Position numbers and translations under genes: made by a program. Shown piece after piece: positions 45,328 to 56,095 of a DNA stretch of 56,639 nucleotides. Origin of the DNA: Panaeolus papilionaceus (taxonomy: Eukaryota; Basidiomycota; Agaricomycetes; Agaricales); contig JADNRZ010000056.1 in NCBI GenBank assembly GCA_015501605.1, forward strand, positions 1 through 56,639, in the 5' to 3' direction. The notes under the pieces are model-generated. The model was not told where the DNA came from. It saw nothing but the letters and a program-made list of their open reading frames with translations, and did no database searches. Within the stretch, counting starts at the first letter, position 1, and each line of letters opens with the position of its first letter.

Positions 45328-46507
45328 TTACCACAGGAGGCGGAGAGCAGGTGCAGATAGGTGTTCCGAATCATCGGATATGTCAATACCCCAGGGTTTA
45401 GGGTGGCTGTAGCGCTTCTGGTATCCCGAGGCGAGAGTTTGCAGTAACTGACCTGGCACCGGGATGTAGGTAGCTACGTCCAGTGGGTCCATGTCTTTCC
45501 CCATGGTTGGCGACTCGACTACCAGTGGTTCAATGACTTCCAAGCAGCGCGCTACCACCACACGTCTCCCATGATGCTCTGGCAATGTGGATCTTTCAAA
45601 TCGAAGTCTGACAATACCTGGATGAAACCGTAACCGATGAGCAAACAACATGCGACATCGGAGGTTGCGTACCTGACTTGAAATCCATTCTAGAACAATT
45701 TCGTGGATTACTATGTGGTGATACAAACTTGAACAGACCTTGACCAGATTCTGTCACCGCCCTAAACACGATTTGTGTGTTGTGGAGGTAGTTGACATCA
45801 AATGGATCGGAGAGCGTGAAGACGAAATTCCCTCCACGAGAGAAGATCCGAGAACAGCTCAGCCTGCGTACAGACTGAACGAGCGTTTCTTCAACCAGTC
45901 CCTCGCTTACAAGTTGTGAAACGAGATTCGTGTAATGTTGACCTCCAACCAATTTGAGTATCGACACGTTCCATGGATATGGAAGCGAATGTGTGGTGCG
46001 TAATGTGTCGAGATCGTATCCACACGGAAATGAGGCTGGGTCATCGCTTGGTGTAATGCGAAAACGAAGCTGACCGGAGATGCGAGGACGATTAGCGGGC
46101 GTGTGATAATAGAGGAAACCTCTCGTTCCATCTGGAAAGGGGAGGTGAACACGCCCCTCGTGGATGAAATAAACTGTGGAGCTACCCCTGGGCAAGGAAA
46201 TTGAGGGGTTTTTGATACCAGATATGTCAATAGCTGGTTGTTTGACTTGGATGAGTTTGGTTGGGTCTAACGATAGAACGGTACGCTGATTGTGATGACA
46301 TCTTTTGTAAGCCCGCACTTGTCCTAGACCAATCGCTGTGATATTGGAGAACTCGAGAAGGCTAGTCGTTCGTAGTGTTGACCCCCATAATCTCATTTTC
46401 TGTTGTGAACACGACAGACTTTCTGAGAATACCTGGTTTGGTGGTGAAGATGATGGTGGTTGATGAGAAAAGACGCGACGCGACATGGCAGCTGACGACC
46501 TGTTCAT
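45328..46507 (-). CDS. Hypothetical protein, 374 aa, two exons
   Basis: Exons 46507-45673 and 45617-45328 give 1125 nt with a 55-nt GTACGC...CAG intron. The start is the ATG at 46507 (MNRSSAAMSRR); the N-terminus is Ser/Arg-rich and could be a targeting peptide, but this is a guess. The middle has a beta-rich stretch with SLPRGSSTVYFIHEGRVHLPF and LRFRITPSDDPASFPCGYDLD. I associate sequences of this kind with uncharacterised basidiomycete proteins, without a known function. The last 100 residues are charged. No domain can be named. It is unrelated to the duplicated module, which makes it a useful single-copy marker. Confidence 0.7.
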
Positions 46508-47410
46508 GGTCACCAAAAGTAACGCAACGCACGTGACCTTTGAATATGATTCGGTCTGAAAAACTTGACTGTGTTCTTGCCTCTAGTGGACAAATTTTTT
46601 AAGAAAATTTTCATACTGATATTGAATATGTACATGAGATATTACTTTCAAAATCCCTTGTGTTATTTCGGTCATGTTCGACATATACTTGTGTGTCTTT
46701 ATCGCGCTATTTATTGGTCGCGTTCGTCACACACGTCACGCGAATTGCGCTATGCGTCTAATTTTCGCGAGCATGAGGCGGTGCAAATTGTTTGCGTTAC
46801 ACACATATTAGGTATGAGGTGTACAAATAAAAGATAACAGGTAGTTGTGCATTTATATCTGGGCGCATGTTGCTCATATCTGTATTGTCTCATATACCAC
46901 CTTTGGAACATTTTTATATTCATACAAAGGGTATGTTTCTGTAGCGTTTCATACCCACACAATACTTGGGCGCGGGTAAAATAGAATCATTTATCATAAA
47001 TATGAAAAAAAAAAACCCAAAAACTAACAAAGGCTCATCCTCCTCCTCCTCAAGCTACCAGCGCAATGATCGGCTGTCTGTTGTACGATGACGACCTCTC
47101 ACGTTGTTGTAACTAAAATGTTTGATTCTCGATGATCTCACCTCGTTTGTATGACATTTTTGGGACGTTCCGAAAGTCAGCCGAGGGTGACATATCAAGC
47201 GGCAGGTTGACCCATACGATAGCAAATCTAGAATGGTCGTCAACGGAAGCGCACATGACAGGCACGAGGTTTCCTCATGCAGCAAGCACACCTCGTTGGA
47301 AGCGTTATCTACGATGAAAACGTTCTACGTTAGTATGCCCTGCACATTGTGCGCATCGACCCCACACCACTATCACTGGCATTTTTACTCACACCTTTCT
47401 CCAAATCATC
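46508..47410. other. Intergenic; GTPase copy 4 leader at the right end
   Basis: The last 60 bases before 47,411 resemble the leaders of the other GTPase copies (inverse of 2169-2215). The rest holds no recognisable gene. An A-run lies at about 46,995-47,010 and a TCC repeat near 47,038-47,052. Confidence 0.45.
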
Positions 47411-48738
47411 ATGGAAACCCCTCCGCCAAACGAGTATAAGCAAATCAACATCACAGGCATCCCTGCTGTTAAATTAGTCAAACAAGTAGAATACTCCGAG
47501 CACGACTTTAATGGGGGCAGCGCGATTTTGTCAGTGCACGGCTTCTGATAGTATATCCAACCTCTTATTTGAAAGATCTTTCAGAATTTTGGGTCCTACA
47601 GGCGCTGGTAAAAGCACGGTGCGATTCCTAGTTGTCGGGCTAATGATCCGCGCTATATATTTTGATTGCTAGTTCATCGAAGCACTCGCTTCAAACACGT
47701 CACTCGGGATTTCCAGCAATCAACTGGAAGGGTTCACGCAGTCAATATCTGTCTATCAATTCCTTAATGTGTGGCATGCTCAGGAGAACTCTCCAATTTA
47801 TCTAATTGATGTACCCGGGTTCTCAGATCCGAAGATATCTGAGATGAAGATTCTCTCGCTTTTGAAGAAATGGAGGGAAGAAACAGGGTAAATATATACT
47901 TCCTTTTCAATTAATTGTTCGAACGGATCAATGACCATGCCTTTAGACTGGGGTGGTTCTCCCGAATTCTCTATTTTATGCCCATTAACATTCCGCGACT
48001 ACCGGGGAGTCAAAGAGAGGTTCTTCAGACATTTCAGGCTCTAACGGGGATTGACACAGCGCAAGGCATCACAGTCGTCACAACGATGTGGGATCGGCTT
48101 CGGACTGAGGCGGCAAAGCAACGGGCAGAGCATACCTTCAACCAGCTTAGAGATGAAATATGGAAGGCAAGTGGATAGACCATCTCGTTTTCTCTTCTTA
48201 CCCGGCTTTCTAGGAGTACATTGAAAAGAGAGCTGAGATGCTCAAATTTCATAATACACAAGAATCGGCCTTATCAATTCTAGACCATTCCTTTCAACGC
48301 TACCCTATGCCAGATTTTAACCTCCAATCGTTTGTAGATTCCAAGGTCCATATTCGGGAAACGTCATATTTTTCAAACCTATATAACGGCCTCCAAACGC
48401 GACTTGGAAACGTTCACACGGAGTTGGTCCATATTCAGTCTGAGTTACTAGGTGCGGCGGAAGAAGGAGATGAGGAGTTGAATACAGTTCTCGTCCCACG
48501 ATGGAAGCAGGCGCAGAAGCTTCTTGCGGTGTTCAAGAAGGAGCTGCAAGAATTCGGAGATCCCACAGAGCCTGACCCTATCATGGAGAGGCTACCTGGA
48601 TTTGATGATCCAGCCTCAGAGGATCTCCCTTATCCCAATCAACCCAATGCCGACTTGAACCACAGAGGAATACTCGACAGATCTCTGGATTGGATGAAGA
48701 GACAGGGCAAGAAAATGCGTCAGCATCGTAGTACCTGA
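47411..48738 (+). CDS. P-loop GTPase (G-domain protein), copy 4, intact full-length form
   Basis: Five exons: 47411-47529, 47585-47618, 47673-47887, 47947-48166 and 48214-48738, giving 370 aa. G1 is GPTGAGKST (43-51), G3 is DVPGF (97-101) and TTMWD lies at 168-172 in place of NKxD. A helical region follows, then a long C-terminal tail ending in a basic cluster (KRQGKKMRQHR) that could bind acidic membranes or nucleic acid. Intron 4 uses a GC donor (GCAAGT), shared by all copies. Compared with copies 1 and 3 the tail is about 55 residues longer. Its function is unknown; the family resembles AIG1/TRAFAC GTPases. Confidence 0.85.
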
Positions 48739-49560
48739 GGTAGTTGATGAATCCGCGACACTAATATAATTAGAATTATCATGGTAGTAAGATCAGGATT
48801 AGGATGCTTTCACATTATTACTACATACAGATGTACATGTACATACAGCAACAGTTTTGTTCGTTACACCTGCTTCTAGAGTAAATCCTTGCAGACTCTG
48901 TTATTTTCGTTCCTCCGCCCTTAGTGGTATGACCCGTTTTTAACATTATATCCAATTATCGTCATTGCACCGCTTGGAATCAGCGATTAACCTACCAGTG
49001 CTCGTGTCCCATCCCTCGACATTGACTGATATACACCGATAGCACGCTGTATAACACACAGACAACGAAGGTGTACGATAAACAAAGTGCGACGCCCATC
49101 GCGTTTTCACCGCCCAATAACAAAGTCTGACCATAGTTTCATCTTCTCATTTTGCTATAACCCTGCAACGTTCTGTCAGGATATCTGTCATTCGCTGTCT
49201 CCGCTTTTACGTGTTCGCATCATGGTTATTGACTATTCTATATATGTCTGTGTTCATGTTGTGGGTTTATGTAATTGGGGGCGTTCGTTGTCACCGTTGC
49301 CACATCGACGACAACGACATCTATACTCAGTCAACAGAGGATGATATATTGAATGATAGGTAAATTTACATGAACGATAACAGCCAGGACCTGGGTGGAC
49401 GTCGAGAACCACATACAAGGCAGATACACGGCAGGAACGATAATGTTGAACATATTAAACAAGTATATCAACGATGATGAGTATGTAGAGAGTATTACTG
49501 TAGAAATGCACAACATACCTGCCTGGTATCATGGCAGCTCGACGCCATAAGAAGCCGGTG
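48739..49560. other. Intergenic; no gene seen
   Basis: No ORF here has homology, splice context or a module counterpart. It contains the 3' ends of the two converging genes on either side. Confidence 0.45.
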
Positions 49561-50223
49561 TTAAAGGGGAAACAGATGCTCGGCGACCTGGTTCTTCAGT
49601 TGAAGACAGTGTGCGGTCTCTTTGTCGGAATAGAGGTCACTGGTCGTATGAGAGCCAGCGCTGCCGTCGGACTCTGACTCGGTGCGGGCACACCTCTTGG
49701 AAGTGGACCTATCGTGCACGGGGATGCTGATTGGGTCTTGCGTTCGTCCTCTGTATCGAGGGGGTGGTGAAGTCTTGTAGACGATACATTCCAAGAGCAT
49801 CCTGAGTGAAGTGTGCTCTGCCTGGATAACCATCAAGGTCTGTCTTGTCTCAACCAACAATCTCCGCAGCTCCTGCAGAGAAAGACTATCGTCCTCGACC
49901 TTCAAGGTGCGCTGATGACGTTCTCCAGAAGCTCGCTCCTTTACGGTTTTGCCCTTTGCAGACTGCTTTGACATGTATTCATTATTGACAGGACGGCGAG
50001 AGGATGTCGCTGTGAAGTGGTTAATGCATGTGTTGTTGTCATAAAGTAACTATTCACCTTTGACATCGGTATTATCGAGCTCCTCGGAGCATTCGTCGGC
50101 CACGACTACAGGACCTGCTGTGTCGTCTGTCGAATAAGTAGCTAATGCAGTGAGAGGAGTCGAAAAGTGGGAAGGTGGAAAATACGAAGCATATAACATT
50201 ATGGCGAGATGAGGAGACAGCAT
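49561..50223 (-). CDS. Hypothetical coiled-coil protein, 204 aa, two exons
   Basis: Exons 50223-50058 and 50009-49561 are joined by a 48-nt GTGAAT...CAG intron, total 615 nt. The stretch after the intron is Lys/Arg-rich (KGKTVKERASGERHQR). It is followed by a heptad-like helix (LSLQELRRLLVETRQTLMVI), an SPPPRYRGR segment and a Ser/Asp-rich region. A TATAAA on the minus strand lies at 50238-50243, only 15 nt above the first ATG, so Met9 (50199) could be the true start. I recognise no domain. A small nuclear or regulatory protein would fit the composition, but that is only a guess. Confidence 0.6.
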
Positions 50224-51433
50224 GTTAGGTAACGAGGTTTATAAGTACGTCGGGAGTCGGTGAATGATGCCATCAGTAACTGTGACTGGGGCGCAGCCAC
50301 CATCTTGGGTTAAACGCAGTCAAGCCAGTGTTGCGACGCAGCATATCATGTTGTCCCTTGATATCCCTTGATCAGCGGCTTCCGCGGTGCAAACGCCATT
50401 CAACAATACCCATATTTCACCTATCGCCTAAACTTACATTCGTTCTCGTCGACGAACCCGTATCATCGAATACACGGTCTCGATCTTCCGACACCCAAAA
50501 CAATATAATGATATCTCGCGCACAGATTCAGCTCGACTCTGAGCAAGTTCGGGTCCAAGCTCGTATGGGTTATTTGACTGTGACTACTGTGAATCACGAA
50601 ACGACGCCTTTAACTGATACAGCCAAGAACCGACGACGGCACAAGATGAGTGAGGTAAAGTGAAACTCATCCCTATATCCGCATGCGACGATCCATAGAA
50701 TTCTACTGCTTCGCGTGGTCCAGTAATCGACCTTATCTGCGAATCTCAACCTTACTCCTACAACCCGATGGCATTTGTTTAAACAAATTCCAACAATATG
50801 AGCGAATTTCATTTAATCAGATTCCGATTAAACATCAAAACCCAAGATTGCGGTGCATATTGAATGCACACAAGACATTTAAACAACTCAATTTAATTAA
50901 TTCTTCTATTTAAAAACATAAAATTCAATTAAATACTTTTTTAAATATTGATTAAACAGGCAATGATTAAATACAAAAAGTGATTTGAACATACACTAAT
51001 TTTACTAAGCAGAGACAGCGATTAAATGAAAAAAGGGGTTTGTGCAAAGGCACACAGGCGAAACTTGCAAGGGGTGACGTGAAGTCCCCCAGTCTCCACC
51101 GTGCGAGAATCTGTGTCCCAAATGGGACGCGTCATAAAGAGTGGGAACAGGGGTGCTATTGAAGGAAGGGAACAAGGGTGTTCAGCAGCCTGAGTCAGGG
51201 TGGAATAGCGGAGAGAGGGGTTGACAAGGGATAGAGGAGAGATGAGAAGGCGTACACCATTTAGTAGGACCTGACAAAGAGTCAAAATATGTCAGTGATC
51301 TTGACACATAATCTGAGAGGGTTAAACATACCTAGTGTGCATGCAGGAGGCGTTGGCGCATGTGGCTTGTGTACAAAACGCTGTGCAAAAAGTCAGTTCT
51401 GGCGAATGACAGAGGGGAAATATCTACTTACTA
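50224..51433. other. Intergenic with an AT-rich stretch
   Basis: 50,760-51,010 is AT-rich with repeated TTTAAT/ATTAAA words. Similar words recur at 54,820-54,905, on the other side of the pogo-like element. No gene is supported. 51,020-51,430 shows only short ORFs. Confidence 0.4.
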
Positions 51434-51458
51434 CAGTCGACTCTGTCATAACCGATAG
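51434..51458 (+). repeat. Left terminal inverted repeat
   Basis: It pairs with 54076-54100, with one mismatch at position 15 (A against C). Subterminal TATCGG words follow to about 51,505. Confidence 0.9.
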
Positions 51459-51591
51459 GTCTCGAGACTGACCAAAACCTATCGGTTATGGGAGGTTATC
51501 GGATAGAACAGAGTATCAAAGAAAAAATCGCAAAAAAATCGCAAAAAATTGTAAAAAAATATATTTTGTTATTAGAAACATAGTAGACTAA

Positions 51592-53754
51592 TTAAAATGC
51601 TTGAGGTTTAAAAAAATCGGTCAATTTTGTCAATTTCATGTCTTGATCCCGGTGAAGCCGAAGTTGCCAGGCCAATTTGTCGAGGGAAGCTTCGGTCTTT
51701 CTTGAGAGTTCATCATCCTGCATTATTGTAAATCTTTTGATAATAGAAACCGCATTCAGGACCTCTTTGACTGAAGGAAGTGGCTCTGGTTCTTGTGTAT
51801 CTTCAAGTCCCAGATCATCAGAGCCATCGGCGCCTGCTTTCTCATGTGCAGCAACTGCCGCCATCACATCATCATAAATTTCTTGAACAGTGACTCCCAC
51901 CTCAACACCCTCACCTTCAGGATTGAGGAGGGAGTTGATGTCCATCACGTTCTTCCTTCTCAAAACCCCCGTTTCCACCAAATCATCCAATGCACCATTC
52001 AGCTCATCTTCCACATGAGCCACAGGATCAAGGCTAGAACTGTTATCAGCCATGAGCGATGAAAGAGGAATACAAATAGAAATTGGTTCGGGATCCTCAT
52101 CAGGTAAGATCCCTGATTTCCTCCAACAGTTACGGATGGTTGTTGTATCCACAGTTTTCCATGCTGCATCGGCAAGTCGCATCCCCTCAAGCTGGTTGAT
52201 GTCATAAATGTGGGCCGCGGAAATATCTTGATCATAGCGAGCAATGGCGCGTCGGACAAACTGGGCTCGGTAGTGTGCCTTGAAGCACCGGATGATCCCT
52301 TGGTCCATTGGCTGGACATGCGAGGTGAGGTTGGGCTCAAAGTTTTCCACCCGAATGTTATTGAGCCCAGGAGGAGGAGCATGGGCAGAGAAGTTGTCTT
52401 GCAGGAGGAGGATGTGTCGGTTTTCACCCTTCAATTTCCTATCCCACTCGGAAATCCAGTCTTGATAGAGGTCAGTCGTCATCCAGGCTTTTGCATTGTT
52501 CCTATAAATAAAACCCAACTGAGCAGCTGTTTTCCCTTTAAAGGCGTGCGGCTGCTTGTATTTGCCAATCACAATGGGAGGGAGCTTCTCGGAACCATCT
52601 GCATTGCTGGTGAGCGCATAGGTAAGCTGTTTTTTTACCCCCTTTACTCCCGATTGCTGACTATTTGACAGACCACGATCAGGAGCAAGTCTATGTTGTC
52701 CAAAAGTCAGACTCAAGACCAAAATAAATTGAGGGATAATCGATGCATACCCATAAAAAAGGCCAGTCTCATCCATATTAAAAATGTCCCGCTTTCGGTA
52801 CCCTCCTTCCTTGATAATCTTCTTCACGCGCTCTTGCTCTTGCTCCGCTGTATGGGCATTTGCTGATGCTGCCTCACCATGCCTCTTCCACTCTCGCAAA
52901 CCATGCCGGGCTTTGAATGCAGTCAGCCAACTGTCACTGAGTTTGAGCCTTTCATCATCCGGAATCCCCTTCAGGTCAGCAAATTCGATCCATTTCTGAC
53001 GCAGTGTCTCTCTGGTAAGTAGGATTTTGTCATTCATGGCCTTGGTAACCCAGAGACTCATCATTTCTTCGATGTCAGGGTATTCCACCTGACACACCCG
53101 TTTTGCTTGCCGGTTGGTATTTTGGCTGCAGTTTTCCCATAATGTGCGCAACCTCTTCTCGTCTTGGAGCCAGTCGTGGATATGGGGTTGTTTTAATCTA
53201 AGGTTAGGGTATTTTTCATCGAAGTGATGGGCTGTCTTTGACTGATTCTTGTTGTTTTCATAGTACCAGTCGAGTATCTCAATCTTCTGTGCAAGTGTAG
53301 CATTTTCTTTCTTCGTAAAAACTGCCTTTTCAGCTTTCTTTTTTGTTGCAGCTTGAGCAAGGGGGTCTTTGGTGGCTACTTTCTGAGAAGTGGGTCCTTC
53401 CGATGCATAAGTAAGCCTGCCATTCAACTTAAAAAGGTCCTTTCACTCACGTTGACACTTTGCAGAAATTTGTTTTGGTAAGTCACCAGCAAGCTCCCTC
53501 AACCTCTGAACAATTCCCTTTTCCTTTTCATTCAGCTGTTCAACAGTAGCCTTGTAGTCCCTCGCTGATTTGAGCTTCTCTAGCAATTCATCCTCCTCAA
53601 CCAGGTTTCCTTCATTATCCAGCCAATCACTGTCTTCTTCCGAAAGCCTCTCTCCTTTCTGTAGCCTTGTAGACAGAATATTTCTGCGCTTCTTGACTGT
53701 TGCATCTAATTTTGTGTAGCCTTTCTGAAGAATAGCAAGTTCTGTTGGCGCCAT
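51592..53754 (-). CDS. Pogo/Tigger-like transposase with CENP-B-type DNA-binding domain (682 aa, 3 exons)
   Basis: Exons 53754-53451, 53396-52751 and 52690-51592 give 2049 nt. The first exon encodes a charged coiled-coil region. Then comes a psq-like helix-turn-helix (KKENATLAQKIEILDWYY), a CENP-B/Tc5-type helix-turn-helix (about 185-250, SDSWLTAFKARHGL) and a DDE domain. Catalytic acids are Asp310 (NMDETG), Asp415 (LLQDNFSAH) and Asp446 (QPMDQG), with 30 residues between the last two, as in Tigger-type pogo enzymes. Intron 2 (52750-52691) is 60 nt, in frame and free of stops, so an unspliced transcript would add 20 residues just before the conserved LAPDRGLS motif. The enzyme cuts and pastes the surrounding element. 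Confidence 0.9.
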
Positions 53755-54075
53755 AGTAAGCAGTGAGCAGTGAGCAGGCAACAAACTTAGAAAAGCACAG
53801 AATTCAGTAGAATGTTCATTGATTTACAGAGCACAGTGCAACCCGAACAGTGAAATTAGCGGTGGCGCATCATCACGAAGGTCTCTTGGCAGTCTACAAG
53901 GGTCTCGGAGACCCTATATAAGTCTATACCCCCTATCAAATCTATCGGATTTTTGGCTAACAACCTATCAATTATCGGATATGGGAGAGTTATCGGTTAT
54001 GGGGCTGATTTCTCTGCTACTCAAGTCGAGACTCGGCCAAAGCTATCGCTTATGGGAGGTTATCGGTTATCACAG

Positions 54076-54100
54076 CTATCGGTTAGGACAGAGTCGACTG
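54076..54100 (-). repeat. Right terminal inverted repeat
   Basis: Counterpart of 51434-51458. Further TATCGGTTATGGGAGG-like words lie inside at 53,985-54,075. Confidence 0.9.
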
Positions 54101-54102
54101 TA

Positions 54103-54841
54103 CTCAGCACCAGGAAGGTACATAGTCGGGATTGCACTGCTGAAAAAGGTTAGTACATCTGTCATGACAAGGAGCTAATGAGAACTTGCACTCAAGCACT
54201 GGACTTGCATTGAAAGTTGGGTGGACGTGGTGGGCAGAACAGAAAGGACTTGGGATGTTTGGATAAGCCTCCAATTTGCGCAAATAGAACCAAATATTCA
54301 ACAAGGAATCCTTGTGATCGTGGAATTGATGGCGGGGATCGAATTCAAACTTAGGTTGAAGTGTTCGAACTCGTTCACTTTCTCTCTCTCAATCCACCAT
54401 CCACCATCCGCCACCCACTTCCTTCATGAAGACACATCACTACGTTCGACTTCGGTTTACACCGTCGTTTCACTTCTCCACCCTTTCTCCTGCTCTTGAC
54501 ATCCTCCATCTGTGGTGAGTTTTTCTAATTGTGTAAATGTCGACTTGCGCTAACTTGGTTTTGACTCGCAGATGTAGCCTCTTGGTCATATACAGTGGGG
54601 ATCTATGCAGGTAAGTCACGAATTTAACAACATTCTAGTGGCTACACACTGACTGGCTGATTTGATAGCCTTCCCTGATGACGGCATTATCCGACACCCA
54701 TCACCCATCACCCCCAATCACAACCATGCCGTATGTGCTTCCTCACATCCCCGGCCCCCTCTTTTTTCTCCCCCCCATCTCCGCTCGTTTTGGGTCCCTA
54801 TCCAATACAATTTAATTACTTTCTGTCCGTAGTTACATTCA
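54103..54841. other. Intergenic; no gene seen
   Basis: I see only short ORFs and CT-rich stretches (54,380-54,500 and 54,755-54,780), with no match to other parts of the window. Confidence 0.4.
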
Positions 54842-55735
54842 TGTACAGTCCCTGATGTTTAACCAATCATTTCATTTCAATTAAACAACCTGTTTAATTG
54901 AATATAATTCTTAGTTGCTGTTACGTCGACTCTTTTCTTCTTCATCTTCTCTTTACCTTATCTGGACTACTATCTCTCTTCATCTTATCTTCGTGTACTA
55001 TCATCTCTCTTTGTACTTATATTTCGTCTATTTCCTATCTCCGGAGCCCCACCTTTTCCTTCTATCTACGACTCCCACTCCACCTTCACTCCCGCTGTCG
55101 CTCCACTCCATTTTCCTATCTATGACTCACCTTCTTACTCATCTCTCTCACATTTATGACTCATTTCTACTGCGGACCATACTTGTGACTCAAATATCTC
55201 TCACCTTATCTACTTGACGTGTGCACGCACAGCCTCGCTAGATATCTATATAAACACCGTAGTTTATACCCTTGTTCTTCAGCTAGTTCTTTAACTTCGA
55301 ATAGAACAACAACTTCTACAACGATCTTACTCTTCTCGCTCTCTTCTAAGACAATACCAGCGTAGCGTGCGCACACAGTGGCATTCTTAGAACGATACTC
55401 GAACTCTGTCGCACGACTGAACCGACTCCGACTAGCTCAAAGGCCTTAACCGCAAGCGCCCGTCGGGCTACCGTAACAAAAGAACTAGCTACCCCAACGC
55501 ACACCGTCCGTAATTTACGAGACGGCACCTCTCATACAAAACGGCAACCCGGAAGAAGAACACCAGCACCAGACCTCGATCAGGAACCTCCAGCCAAGCT
55601 ACCTCTCCTGTATCGACTAGCAGCAGAGGATTACGATTCCCGCTCAGAAAGAAGAAACCCTGGGGAAAATTAGAAACGTCCAAGAAAGAACAACAGAAGA
55701 CCAACGACCCTCTCTCCGAACCAGACCCAGAAACT

Positions 55736-55897
55736 GAACTAGAATCCCAGACCAACGAACAAGAAGAACTCGACACTCCTGTATCACACAGCGAACAAAG
55801 AGAATTCCCAGAAACCGAACAAGAATCCCAGACCAACGAACAAGAAGAACTTGACACCTCAGCATCAGCCAGCGAACCAAGAGAATCCCCAGAGACC
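55736..55897 (+). repeat. Two 81-bp in-frame tandem repeats (Glu/Pro/Ser-rich)
   Basis: Units are 55736-55816 and 55817-55897, each 27 codons, sharing ESQTNEQEELDT. The frame is the same as that of the gag ATG at 56096 and is open from 55514. A partial third unit follows. The period and frame suggest translated sequence upstream of the first ATG. Confidence 0.75.
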
Positions 55898-56095
55898 CCA
55901 GAACCTACTGAACCCACGAACGAACCAGAAGAAATCCCAGGCACACCAGAAGAACCCTTGAAAGAACCCGAACAACCCCTCGACGTCTCCCTTGCTCTCA
56001 GTCAACCAATTGAACCATACGACCCCAGAGAACTGGACTACACTATCACCAGAACTCCAGTCTTTAGCACCGAAATCCCTTCATTCTCTACTAGC

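Larger units (their letters stand above)
51434..54100 (-). mobile_element. Complete pogo/Tigger-like Tc1-mariner transposon
   Basis: Terminal inverted repeats begin CAGTCGACTCTGTC at both ends (25 bp with one mismatch). The element is flanked by TA (51432-51433 and 54101-54102) and contains an open three-exon transposase. Both subterminal regions carry several copies of TATCGGTTATGGGAGG-like words, probably transposase binding sites. Length is 2667 bp. Near-intact ends and an open transposase suggest recent or ongoing activity. Confidence 0.92.

Noticed and set aside
52210..52668. 152-codon plus-strand ORF
   Set aside because: Shadow of transposase exon 3 on the opposite strand.
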